5,247 nt of DNA from JANLQX01 sp043775075 (GTDB lineage: Bacteria; Actinomycetota; Acidimicrobiia; Acidimicrobiales; JANYDT01): the NCBI GenBank assembly GCA_043775075.1, contig JAYVSS010000114.1:1-5247 (forward strand), written 5' to 3'. The position numbers and the translations under genes are program-made. This document shows, piece by piece, positions 1 to 5,194 of this stretch. How positions within the stretch are numbered: the first letter of the stretch is position 1; each line of letters starts with the position of its first letter. The notes below the pieces were generated by a model, which was not told where the DNA came from, ran no database searches, and saw nothing but the letters and a program-made list of their open reading frames with translations.

Positions 1-384
1 TACAACACTCCGGCCTTAGCCACGATCTTCCTCGCCGCCGAGCAGATCGATTGGATCAACACCAACGGTGGTCTGTCGTGGGCCGCGGCGCGCAGCGCCG
101 AATCGTCCGGACATCTCTATGACTGGGCCACCGCTCGCTCGTTTGCCGCGCCGTTTGTCGCGGAGCCGACGGACCGATCAGCCGTTGTCGCCACTATTGA
201 TCTCGACGGGGTCGACGCGCTGACGTTGAGCGCGATTCTTCGGGCCAACGGCATCGTCGATACCGATAGCTATCGCAAGCTCGGCCGCAATCAGATGCGT
301 ATCGCCACATTCCCGTCAGTTGATCCCGACGACGTACGCGCGCTTACCAACTGCATCGATTGGGTCGTCGAACACCTGGTGTAA
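1..384 (+). CDS. serC: Phosphoserine aminotransferase, C-terminal part (5' end outside window)
   Basis: PLP-dependent transaminase that converts 3-phosphohydroxypyruvate and glutamate into 3-phosphoserine and 2-oxoglutarate, the second step of serine biosynthesis in the cytoplasm. The frame is open from base 1 to a TAA at 382-384, giving the last 127 residues. Seen directly: the fragment begins YNTPAL, the conserved Asn-Thr-Pro stretch near the cofactor phosphate in this family. It ends with the small-domain block NGIVDTDSYRKLGRNQMRI followed by FPSVDPDDV and a CIDWVVEHLV tail. This matches the C-terminus I recall for mycobacterial SerC (actinobacterial type) rather than the E. coli type. The catalytic lysine lies in the missing N-terminal part. 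The gene converges with the WXG100-like gene, 23 bp between stops, with no obvious hairpin-plus-T-run terminator between them. The family assignment is confident; intactness of the missing part cannot be judged. Confidence 0.93.
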   Translation, partial: YNTPALATIFLAAEQIDWINTNGGLSWAAARSAESSGHLYDWATARSFAAPFVAEPTDRSAVVATIDLDGVDALTLSAILRANGIVDTDSYRKLGRNQMRIATFPSVDPDDVRALTNCIDWVVEHLV

Positions 385-407
385 GGACCCGCACGCTGGT
401 TCGAGAT

Positions 408-875
408 TTACCAGGACCAAGCTGCATAGGGCGGTGCGGTCGTCGTTGTCGGCACCGGCGGGCCGAAGGTTGTTGTCGGCTCATGGCTGGTTTGGTTGGC
501 CTGGCGGGCGGCGATTTCTCGCGCCGCCACCTCACGCGCCTGTTCGTCGGCCAACTCTCGACGCCATTGGTCCTGCTGAGCTGAGCGGCGTCCCTGCTCC
601 TCGTGCGCCTCGGCAATCTCGCGCTGGTATCCGAGTGCGGCTTGGCGCAACTGGCTGATCACGCCACCGATCTGACGCTCGAATCCGGCATAGTGATCGT
701 CAAAATCGATTCGTGCCGGGCCTTCCCACTGCTCTTGTGCGGTGGCCACAAATGGGCCGAGGGCGGCGTGGCCATCCTCAATAGTGGCCACTGCGGCAGA
801 ACAATCGGCGATGGCGTCGAGCAGACCAGCCTCGTCGATTTCGACCGGGTTCCAGTTGGGCGTCCATGAGGGCAT
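408..875 (-). CDS. WXG100-like small coiled-coil protein with Thr/Pro-rich tail
   Basis: Predicted 155-residue helical protein with no signal peptide or membrane segment. Residues 12-48 form a first helix, W50-E51-G52 sits at the turn, and residues 55-125 form a long second helix. The spacing after WEG (A54, F58, Y62, F65, L76, A79-A80, Y83, E86) follows the WXG100/ESAT-6 hairpin pattern. Y83 resembles the YxxxD/E export signal, but position 87 is Ile, so the signal is imperfect. Residues 86-125 are highly charged (E, R, Q) and probably extend the coiled coil. Residues 129-155 form a disordered Thr/Pro-rich tail (TTTFGPP, TTTTAPP) ending W-S-W. WXG100 proteins are typically about 100 residues, so this one carries an extension. 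The ATG at 875 was chosen because homology-like sequence begins there. It has no clear Shine-Dalgarno; the only upstream in-frame start is a TTG at 944 with unconvincing sequence. It lies 102 bp downstream of the permease gene on the same strand. No ESX secretion component is visible, so the role is unknown. Confidence 0.8.
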   Translation of the reverse strand: MPSWTPNWNPVEIDEAGLLDAIADCSAAVATIEDGHAALGPFVATAQEQWEGPARIDFDDHYAGFERQIGGVISQLRQAALGYQREIAEAHEEQGRRSAQQDQWRRELADEQAREVAAREIAARQANQTSHEPTTTFGPPVPTTTTAPPYAAWSW

Positions 876-977
876 ACCGACACGATGGCCGATCGACTCG
901 GCGCAAGAAAGCGACGACGAACACTCGGCGGATTGACGCGCCAAGAGCCGGGGCTTCGGCGAAATGACGCGCCGCGG

Positions 978-2606
978 CTACTTCGGTTCGCGAATTCCGC
1001 CGTCGGTAATCCACAACACGACACCGTAAGAAATGATCCCGACCGCCAACAGTCCGCGCACGATACCGGGGTAGACCACTGGAGACTTCTTGTCCATCGC
1101 TGCTATGCGCGCAGACAAAAGAGGCGCGGTAGTTCCGATGATGGTCAGAATGATCGGGAGCGCGGTGCGAAGGAAGGCAAACTCCGGAGTCGACAACATC
1201 GTGGCCAAAGAGGGTGGACCCTGGGCCACGTTGACTGCCGCGCCCAAGGTGCCAACAACACACCCGCAGAGGGCAGCAACAAACACCGCAACGGCGGTTT
1301 GGCCGGCCGGTCCGACAGTGTTATGTGTCCACACTCCTGCAGCAATCGCCGACCCACCGGCGATCGCACCGAGCAGCGTCGAGGCGACGGCTGGAACGAT
1401 CAACTGCCGATTGGCCATCCGCCCCCGGTGACGGGGAAATGACTTCAGCAGGTCCGGTCGGTCGGCATCCTGGGCCAGCGGCTCGACCATATCGAGACCC
1501 ATCACAAAGAAGCAAAGTGCACTTAGAATTACGAGTGGGAGCGTTCCCTCATAGGCCAGACGTAGCGTCAGTCCGGCGAGCGCCGCGAGCACCACAATTC
1601 GGGCTACCCGGGCCAATGGCCAACGGGCCAAGCTACGAATACTGCGGGTGACAACGGCACCGCCAGGACCGCTCTGGCCTTTGACGTGGAACCAAGGACG
1701 CCGACGGGAGCGCTCCGATGCCAACTGTCGACGAAGCAACACCACGGCCCGAAGGTCCTGAGTGGAGACGGCGAAGCGAAGCTGACTGACCAAACGAGCA
1801 CGGCGCTCGGCTGCTTCAATCGCCACTCCGCCAAGCCCCGCAATGGCCACGACCAACAAGGTAAGAGCGCAGGATAGAAGGACCACCGCAGCACTGGCCG
1901 ACCATTTGACTCGGCCCGGTAACGGAGCCAGAAACACCGAACCCAGAAAGGAGAGCGGCGACGTCGTGGTAGTACGGGCAATATCGGCAATCGACCAGGC
2001 CAGCAGCACCACGCTGGCGGCGACGGCGATCCGCGGATGAAGTCGGCGGCCACCGGCAACCAGTGCCAAACCAGCCGAACCGATTCCCACGAGACCGGCC
2101 GCTCCAGCGGTGAAGAATATCCAGCGAGCAGGCCCACCCGGGAGAAACGGCGCGGCCAGCGCACCCGTCGCTCCGCCGGTAATAAGCGCGCTGAACAGTC
2201 CCTTTCGCAAGGAATGAATAGCGGGGCGACGCAGAGATCGCGACCGGGGAATCGGTGCTTGCAGCACGTGGGCAACGTCCGCCGGTTCGATCGTCAGCGC
2301 CGCCCCGCGAGCTCCGGATCGGAGCGCCCCACCGAGAACGACGGACAGCATCAGCCCGATCGCGGCGGGTCCCGTTTTCCGGACATCGGCAATCGCTGCA
2401 GCGGACACCTGCCGGTCACCAAGAACCGTCGCCAGCCACCAGACGATGCCGCCGACACCGACCACAATGATGTACACCCGGTACAGCGTCTCGCCCCACG
2501 GCAGACCCTGCAGCTGATTGGCCTTGCGCGCCGTCCGCAACTCCGACAGCGCGTCAAACGGAGTCCCTTCGCGACCACCTGTCGCCGTCGCCATCACACC
2601 ACTCAC
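978..2606 (-). CDS. Polytopic membrane protein, probable ABC exporter permease
   Basis: Predicted 542-residue integral membrane protein, presumably the transmembrane partner of the adjacent ATPase. After a hydrophilic N-terminus (1-40), hydrophobic segments appear near residues 42-62, 79-97, 138-155, 161-186, 192-212, 235-262, 333-352, 354-372, 402-425, 435-461, 480-500 and 514-534, about twelve in all. A charged cytoplasmic-looking loop (about 264-330, rich in Arg) divides the protein into two halves. A second conserved-looking loop carries EPLAQDADRPD at 375-385. The length and layout resemble large actinobacterial ABC-2-type exporter subunits encoded next to EcsA-like ATPases; I cannot name the exact family or substrate. 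The GTG at 2606 is preferred over GTG 2597 and ATG 2594 because AAGGAG (2615-2620) lies 8 nt upstream. This start sits in the downstream copy of a duplicated junction, so the 4-bp overlap with the ATPase stop is now an overlap with a mini-ORF stop. The gene ends with TAG at 978-980. Confidence 0.85.
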   Translation of the reverse strand: MSGVMATATGGREGTPFDALSELRTARKANQLQGLPWGETLYRVYIIVVGVGGIVWWLATVLGDRQVSAAAIADVRKTGPAAIGLMLSVVLGGALRSGARGAALTIEPADVAHVLQAPIPRSRSLRRPAIHSLRKGLFSALITGGATGALAAPFLPGGPARWIFFTAGAAGLVGIGSAGLALVAGGRRLHPRIAVAASVVLLAWSIADIARTTTTSPLSFLGSVFLAPLPGRVKWSASAAVVLLSCALTLLVVAIAGLGGVAIEAAERRARLVSQLRFAVSTQDLRAVVLLRRQLASERSRRRPWFHVKGQSGPGGAVVTRSIRSLARWPLARVARIVVLAALAGLTLRLAYEGTLPLVILSALCFFVMGLDMVEPLAQDADRPDLLKSFPRHRGRMANRQLIVPAVASTLLGAIAGGSAIAAGVWTHNTVGPAGQTAVAVFVAALCGCVVGTLGAAVNVAQGPPSLATMLSTPEFAFLRTALPIILTIIGTTAPLLSARIAAMDKKSPVVYPGIVRGLLAVGIISYGVVLWITDGGIREPK

Positions 2607-2624
2607 GACACCAACTCCTTCGCT
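2582..2624. repeat. 43-bp direct repeat, copy 1 (permease start)
   Basis: This segment matches 2635-2677 at 42 of 43 positions; the single difference is A at 2593 versus G at 2646. The period is 53 bp, leaving a 10-bp spacer (2625-2634). Read on the minus strand it contains the last six ATPase codons (no longer used here), AAGGAG, the GTGA junction and the first permease codons. This copy supplies the working start of the permease. Confidence 0.95.
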
Positions 2625-2659
2625 CTGCTCATCCTCGCCGTCGCCGTCACACCACTCAC
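2603..2659 (-). other. 18-codon mini-ORF linking ATPase and permease, created by duplication
   Basis: GTG at 2657-2659 opens an 18-codon frame ending with TGA at 2603-2605, translating to VSGVTATARMSRAKELVS. The first residues copy the permease N-terminus (VSGV.ATA) and the last six copy the ATPase C-terminus (AKELVS), as expected from a tandem duplication of the stop/start junction. Its GTG overlaps the ATPase TGA, and its TGA overlaps the permease GTG, both as GTGA. Each GTG is preceded by AAGGAG at 8-nt spacing. The peptide itself probably has no function; translation of the frame could pass ribosomes from one gene to the next. Expression is inferred only. Confidence 0.5.
2615..2620 (-). 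promoter_or_regulatory. Shine-Dalgarno AAGGAG of the permease gene
   Basis: On the minus strand this hexamer reads AAGGAG and lies 8 nt before the GTG at 2604-2606, an ideal spacing. It would be about 20 nt from the ATG at 2594, so it decides in favour of the GTG. An identical hexamer at 2668-2673 serves the mini-ORF from within the ATPase coding end. Confidence 0.8.
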
Positions 2660-2677
2660 GACACCAACTCCTTCGCT
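2635..2677. repeat. 43-bp direct repeat, copy 2 (ATPase end)
   Basis: Partner of the repeat at 2582-2624. This copy supplies the real ATPase C-terminus (AKELVS and TGA) and retains an orphan GTG with its own AAGGAG (2668-2673). The one substitution changes the internal ATG seen in copy 1 to ACG, so only the GTG start remains here. Confidence 0.95.
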
Positions 2678-3321
2678 ACTTCGGCCGTCAACGGCCCCTC
2701 GTGCACGATCACCCCATCGCGCAGCACCACGCACCGCGACGCCCGCTCGAGAAATCCAAGCTCATGGGTGGACACCACCAGTGCCGCGCCACCCTCGGCA
2801 GACTCGGTCATCAAATCAACCAGAGAGTCACGGCCGCTAGCGTCCAGCCCGACGAACGGTTCGTCGACCAGTAGCAACTGAAACGGGCGAACGAAACCAA
2901 CGGCGAGTGCGGCCTTTTGACGCAACCCGCGGCTAAAAGTGGCAGGGAGATCATCGGCACGGTTCTCAAGGTTCAAGCGCTTCAGGAGATCCCACGCCCG
3001 CTCCTCCCAGTCGTCGAAACCATGAAGCCGGGCGATGTACTCAAGATGCTCGATCACGCTGAGATCGTCGTACAGCACGGGATTGTCGGGCAGATACGAC
3101 GTGAGGGCACGAGCCTCTAGAGAACCGGGTCCGTGATTTCCGATGGTCACCGTTCCCGACGTCGCCTCCAGCAATCCGCTCAGAATGCGCAGCAACGTGC
3201 TTTTGCCGGCTCCGTTATGACCCACCAGCGCCACCATCTCACCGGGCGCCGCCGTCATTGACACTCCCTCCAAAGCGACCAAATCGCCAAAGTCTTTGGT
3301 TATGTCGGAGGCCTTCAGCAC
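2656..3321 (-). CDS. ABC transporter ATP-binding protein (EcsA/ABC-2 type)
   Basis: Complete 221-residue nucleotide-binding subunit that would power the adjacent membrane protein at the inner face of the membrane. Motifs in order: A-loop region F11; Walker A GHNGAGKST (34-42); Q-loop region SYLPDNPVLYDDLSV (75-89), with Asp79 where most ABC proteins have Gln; signature FSRGLRQK (129-136) in place of LSGGQ; Walker B LLLVDEP (149-155) with catalytic Glu154; D-loop GLDA (158-161); H-switch His186 in STHE. The LPDNP Q-loop and SRG-LRQK signature recall EcsA and other ABC-2 exporter ATPases, pointing to export rather than import. The length is about normal for the family, with no C-terminal extension. 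The GTG at 3321 is the natural start (VLKASDITKDFG). It has no good Shine-Dalgarno but has a TANNNT hexamer 6 nt upstream, suggesting a leaderless transcript. The TGA (2656-2658) overlaps the GTG of an 18-codon mini-ORF. Substrate unknown. Confidence 0.93.
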   Translation of the reverse strand: MLKASDITKDFGDLVALEGVSMTAAPGEMVALVGHNGAGKSTLLRILSGLLEATSGTVTIGNHGPGSLEARALTSYLPDNPVLYDDLSVIEHLEYIARLHGFDDWEERAWDLLKRLNLENRADDLPATFSRGLRQKAALAVGFVRPFQLLLVDEPFVGLDASGRDSLVDLMTESAEGGAALVVSTHELGFLERASRCVVLRDGVIVHEGPLTAEVAKELVS

Positions 3322-3327
3322 CCCCGT

Positions 3328-3333
3328 ACGCTA
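3328..3333 (-). promoter_or_regulatory. Candidate -10 hexamer for the ABC ATPase operon
   Basis: The minus strand reads TAGCGT, a TANNNT match, followed by six bases and then the GTG start at 3321. In actinobacteria a TANNNT element 6-7 nt upstream of an A/G start codon is the usual arrangement for leaderless transcripts. No convincing -35 element or Shine-Dalgarno is visible. The hexamer is short, so chance is possible. Confidence 0.4.
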
Positions 3334-3387
3334 ACCCCCACGCCTCATGTCCCGGATTGTTCAGGGCACGTTGGTCCGAAGGGCTCC

Positions 3388-3393
3388 TACGAT
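3388..3393 (+). promoter_or_regulatory. Candidate -10 hexamer for the EEP-family gene
   Basis: TACGAT (TANNNT) ends 7 nt before an in-frame GTG at 3401, which is where a transcript from it would be expected to begin. If real, translation starts at 3401 (leaderless) or at GTG 3407, not at the ATG at 3347. No good -35 element is seen at 16-19 bp spacing. Confidence 0.4.
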
Positions 3394-3400
3394 TGCCCTC

Positions 3401-4204
3401 GTGGTCGTGCGCGTGGCAACTTGGAACCTCGGGCACCGGTTCGGTGACTACGAGCGACGCCTGACGGCGATTGTTGCGACCCTGCGGGCGGAAAGACCCG
3501 ACGTTGTCTGTCTTCAGGAGGTCTGGGCGGCCGAAGGTGGAGCCGATCAGGTCGACCTCCTGGCCGCCGCCCTCGGAATGTTCGCGGCGCGAACACCGTC
3601 CATTTTTTGGCGGGGATACTCGTTCGGCAACGCCGTCCTATCGCGATGGCCGATTCTCACTTCAGAAACCCTGGCCCTCGCCGACGCCAACGGCGACGCC
3701 ACCCCACGAAGCATGTTGTTCACCACGATCGATTCGCCGACGCACCCGCTCACGGTCGTCTCGACCCACTTCGAACACCGTTTCGATCGATCCGCCACCC
3801 GCGTGGCGCAAAGCAAGCAACTCTGCGCGCATATCGTCAAACGTCGCGCCAACCCAGAGCTGTCGTTTCCGGTCGTGGTGGGTGGCGACTTCAATGCCCT
3901 CCCGGACAGCGACGAGATGCGCCTTCTCACGGGCCGCACCGCACCGCCAGAACGCGGGCTCGTGCTGACCGATGCCTGGGACGTTGTCGACGACGCAGCG
4001 CCCGGCTACACGTGGTGCCGAACGAACCCGCATCTTGTCGACGCCACCTGGCCCAACCGCCGACTGGACTACCTCATGATCTCGTGGCCTCGTCCCAAAG
4101 GCGTGGGCGTCCCGATACACACCAGATTGATCGGAAACGTTGCAGTCAACGCCATGATGCCGTCAGATCACTACGGCGTCATCACCGAACTCCGCACGGA
4201 CTGA
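3401..4204 (+). CDS. Endonuclease/exonuclease/phosphatase (EEP) family metallohydrolase
   Basis: Predicted 267-residue Mg2+-dependent phosphodiesterase/phosphatase of the DNase I/AP-endonuclease/sphingomyelinase fold. Residues below are counted from GTG 3401. All core blocks are present: ATWNLG (6-11, metal-site Asn9), CLQEVW (37-42, catalytic Glu40), GNAVLSRWP (76-84), STHFEHR (121-127, His123), GGDFNALPDSDE (161-172, Asp163 and Asn165), RRLDYLM (220-226, Asp223) and PSDHYGV (254-260, Asp256-His257). The set appears catalytically complete. No signal peptide or membrane segment is evident, so it is probably cytoplasmic. The substrate (DNA, lipid head group, phosphoinositide or nucleotide) cannot be told. 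Start is uncertain: ATG 3347 would add 18 residues with no Shine-Dalgarno and leave only 25 bp for two divergent promoters. GTG 3401 fits a -10 hexamer 7 nt upstream, and GTG 3407 would give the typical VRVATWN beginning. The gene is divergent from the ABC operon. Confidence 0.87.
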   Translation: MVVRVATWNLGHRFGDYERRLTAIVATLRAERPDVVCLQEVWAAEGGADQVDLLAAALGMFAARTPSIFWRGYSFGNAVLSRWPILTSETLALADANGDATPRSMLFTTIDSPTHPLTVVSTHFEHRFDRSATRVAQSKQLCAHIVKRRANPELSFPVVVGGDFNALPDSDEMRLLTGRTAPPERGLVLTDAWDVVDDAAPGYTWCRTNPHLVDATWPNRRLDYLMISWPRPKGVGVPIHTRLIGNVAVNAMMPSDHYGVITELRTD

Positions 4205-4217
4205 TGAGGACCGGTCC

Positions 4218-4240
4218 GGCCCGGATCAAATGGGCGGGCC
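4218..4240 (+). terminator. Weak stem-loop just after the EEP gene
   Basis: GGCCCG (4218-4223) can pair with CGGGCC (4235-4240) across an 11-nt loop, 13 nt after the TGA. No T-run follows, so it would be at best a non-canonical or Rho-assisted terminator. The overlapping palindrome GGACCGGTCC (4208-4217) competes in the same place. Confidence 0.25.
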
Positions 4241-4259
4241 AGAAGTGGCGATAGCCCAG

Positions 4260-4331
4260 TTAGCAGCACCGCAGGGGAGAAGGCAAAGCCCTGGGCCCGG
4301 TCGCATCCCGATTCCGCTTTTGATCGTTCAT
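4260..4331 (-). CDS. Possible 23-residue peptide gene ending in Cys-Cys
   Basis: ATG at 4331 to TAA at 4260-4262 encodes a basic 23-residue peptide starting MNDQKRNRD and ending LPSPLRCC. What supports it is a good Shine-Dalgarno, AGAAGG (minus strand of 4340-4345), 8 nt before the ATG; clear Shine-Dalgarno sites are otherwise rare in this window. TTGCCA further upstream could be a -35 element, but no good -10 follows. It lies downstream of the nitroreductase gene on the same strand, with 191 bp between. I recognise no family. It may be chance. Confidence 0.2.
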   Translation of the reverse strand: MNDQKRNRDATGPRALPSPLRCC

Positions 4332-4387
4332 CGTGGGGACCTTCTTTCGTCGAATGTCTTGGACCAAAGATGATCTGTGGCAATTGA

Positions 4388-4437
4388 GTGAACACTCTCT
4401 ACGTTCACCCTGCAGGCAAAAAAGCCCTCGGTGAACG
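4388..4437. repeat. Three-part GTGAAC/GTTCAC inverted repeat
   Basis: GTGAAC (4388-4393), CGTTCACC (4402-4409) and GGTGAACG (4430-4437). The middle part can pair with the first (6 bp, 9-nt loop) or with the third (8 perfect bp, 20-nt loop), but not both. It could be a bidirectional terminator, an operator cluster or a switchable RNA structure; none has independent support. Confidence 0.45.
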
Positions 4438-4504
4438 ATTCGACTCACTGCAAATGGGCGAAGTTCCCGCATTTGAACTGATACTCCTATTGATGAGTCG
4501 CTGA
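4388..4504 (+). CDS. Possible 38-residue ORF or gene remnant
   Basis: GTG at 4388 to TGA at 4502-4504. The translation looks protein-like: it starts VNTLYVHPAGKKALGERF, then a short acidic part, then a hydrophobic C-terminus (FELILLLMSR). There is no Shine-Dalgarno and no TANNNT at the right distance, and a TGA immediately precedes the GTG. Only about 20 of 38 codons end in G or C, unlike the other genes here. It may be the decayed piece of a larger acquired gene; another open frame (4333-4434) overlaps it and could represent the upstream part before a frameshift. No family recognised. Confidence 0.2.
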   Translation: MNTLYVHPAGKKALGERFDSLQMGEVPAFELILLLMSR

Positions 4505-4522
4505 TCACATCGCCGGAGGGCC

Positions 4523-5137
4523 TCACCAGCGGCCTTCGTGCACCATGTCCTCGATCGACCTACGGGGACGACGTGCCGGACTGCCTTCGCGCTGACCGAT
4601 TCGACCGGTGTCGGGGCGATGGCCAATCGCCATCGCCCCGATGGGCCGAATTCCAGACGGCACGCCGAGATCGGCAAGAAGTTCGTTCTCGGACCGAAAG
4701 ATGCCAAAGAAGAGTGCACCGAGGCCCGCGTCCACGACTCCGTAAAGCAGCGCCATCGCCGCCATCCCGGCGTCTACGTCCCAGAACGGGACCGGCCACC
4801 GATCTGCCCCGTGGCCGAGCCCGGAATGAGCTTTGTCGGGCTCGGAGTAGCGCCCAACGTAGGCGCCGCGGTCGACGAGCGGGAGCACGATGACCGGTGC
4901 CCGCAACAGGCCCGGCCAGCGAAATTCCGGCCGCTCGCTGACCGGCAGCGTGACGTCCCAGAACATTGCGGTTTGCGCAGGCCCGTTGAGCACGAGCCAA
5001 TCAAGACCCTGAGTGAAACCGGCGCTGGGGGTCCGACGAGCATCATCGAGGAGTTGGCGCAGGACTACCGCATCGACCGGCTCGTCGGTGAAGTCGCGCA
5101 CCATCCGCCGGCTACGGACGACGTCGTGCCATTCCAT
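4523..5137 (-). CDS. Nitroreductase-family FMN-dependent oxidoreductase
   Basis: Complete 204-residue cytoplasmic flavoprotein of the nitroreductase fold, which typically reduces nitro groups, quinones or other electron-poor substrates with NAD(P)H via FMN and usually acts as a dimer. Seen in order: R8-S9-R10-R11-M12-V13-R14-D15-F16, the N-terminal basic motif that binds the FMN phosphate; PSAGFTQG (37-44), the usual PSAGNxQ flavin-contact block; a family-typical helix GMAAMALLYGVVDAGLGALFFGIF (124-147, the buried dimer helix); and GVPSGIRPIGAMAIGHRPD (158-176), the C-terminal motif that closes the FMN site. The last 25 residues are Arg-rich and probably flexible. The ATG at 5137 keeps the RSRR motif at its standard distance, although no strong Shine-Dalgarno is seen. 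Substrate unknown; similar short actinobacterial members are usually annotated only as nitroreductase family protein. It converges with the EEP gene across a 318-bp gap. Confidence 0.9.
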   Translation of the reverse strand: MEWHDVVRSRRMVRDFTDEPVDAVVLRQLLDDARRTPSAGFTQGLDWLVLNGPAQTAMFWDVTLPVSERPEFRWPGLLRAPVIVLPLVDRGAYVGRYSEPDKAHSGLGHGADRWPVPFWDVDAGMAAMALLYGVVDAGLGALFFGIFRSENELLADLGVPSGIRPIGAMAIGHRPDTGRIGQREGSPARRPRRSIEDMVHEGRW

Positions 5138-5165
5138 TTACCGGACCAAGGCCGAGCCGCGCAAC

Positions 5166-5176
5166 GCAGTCACTGC
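5166..5176. promoter_or_regulatory. Palindrome GCAGTCACTGC upstream of the nitroreductase gene
   Basis: A perfect 5-bp inverted repeat around one central base, 29-39 bp upstream of the nitroreductase ATG and about 18 bp before a possible divergent start at 5195. The position would suit a repressor operator. A minus-strand TTGACG (5178-5183) adjoins it and could be a -35 element, but no -10 is convincing. An 11-bp palindrome could be chance. Confidence 0.25.
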
Positions 5177-5194
5177 ACTACGTCAACAAGTTGG

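Larger units (their letters stand above)
4205..4522. other. 318-bp gap between convergent genes, AT-rich core
   Basis: This lies between the stops of the EEP gene and the nitroreductase gene. The stretch 4321-4500 is 48% G+C by my count, against about 65% in a sample inside the nitroreductase gene (4621-4680). It holds a 23-codon minus-strand ORF, a 38-codon plus-strand ORF, GTGAAC/GTTCAC inverted repeats, and weak GGCCCG/CGGGCC stems just after the EEP stop. There is no tRNA-like fold, transposase remnant or clear hairpin-plus-T-run terminator. It may be an acquired or decayed segment, or hold a small RNA. Confidence 0.6.

Noticed and set aside
385..407. Terminator between serC and the WXG100-like gene
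   Set aside because: The 23 bp hold no inverted repeat worth calling and no T-run.
876..944. Longer N-terminus of the WXG100-like protein from a TTG at 944
   Set aside because: The 23 extra residues (Ser/Cys-rich) look non-coding, TTG is rare, and the amphipathic helix pattern begins only after the ATG at 875.
947..960. GCCG/CGGC hairpin after the permease stop as a terminator
   Set aside because: Only a 4-bp stem with a 6-nt loop and no T-run; too weak to call.
885..1442. A 185-codon plus-strand frame opposite the permease 3' end
   Set aside because: Arg/Gly/Asn-rich with no recognisable motif, and fully opposite a convincing membrane protein; a shadow frame.
2037..2840. A 267-codon open frame on the plus strand
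   Set aside because: It lies antisense to the permease and ATPase genes, whose motifs and membrane segments are unmistakable. Its product is a low-complexity Arg/Pro/His/Gln-rich sequence typical of shadow frames in GC-rich DNA.
4260..4331. Cysteine-responsive attenuator for a downstream operon
   Set aside because: The gene downstream on the minus strand is convergent (EEP gene on the plus strand), so there is no co-directional target within reach.
4390..4406. GAAC...GTTC as a LexA (SOS) box
   Set aside because: The actinobacterial box is GAAC-N4-GTTC; here the spacing is nine bases, and no SOS gene start is nearby.
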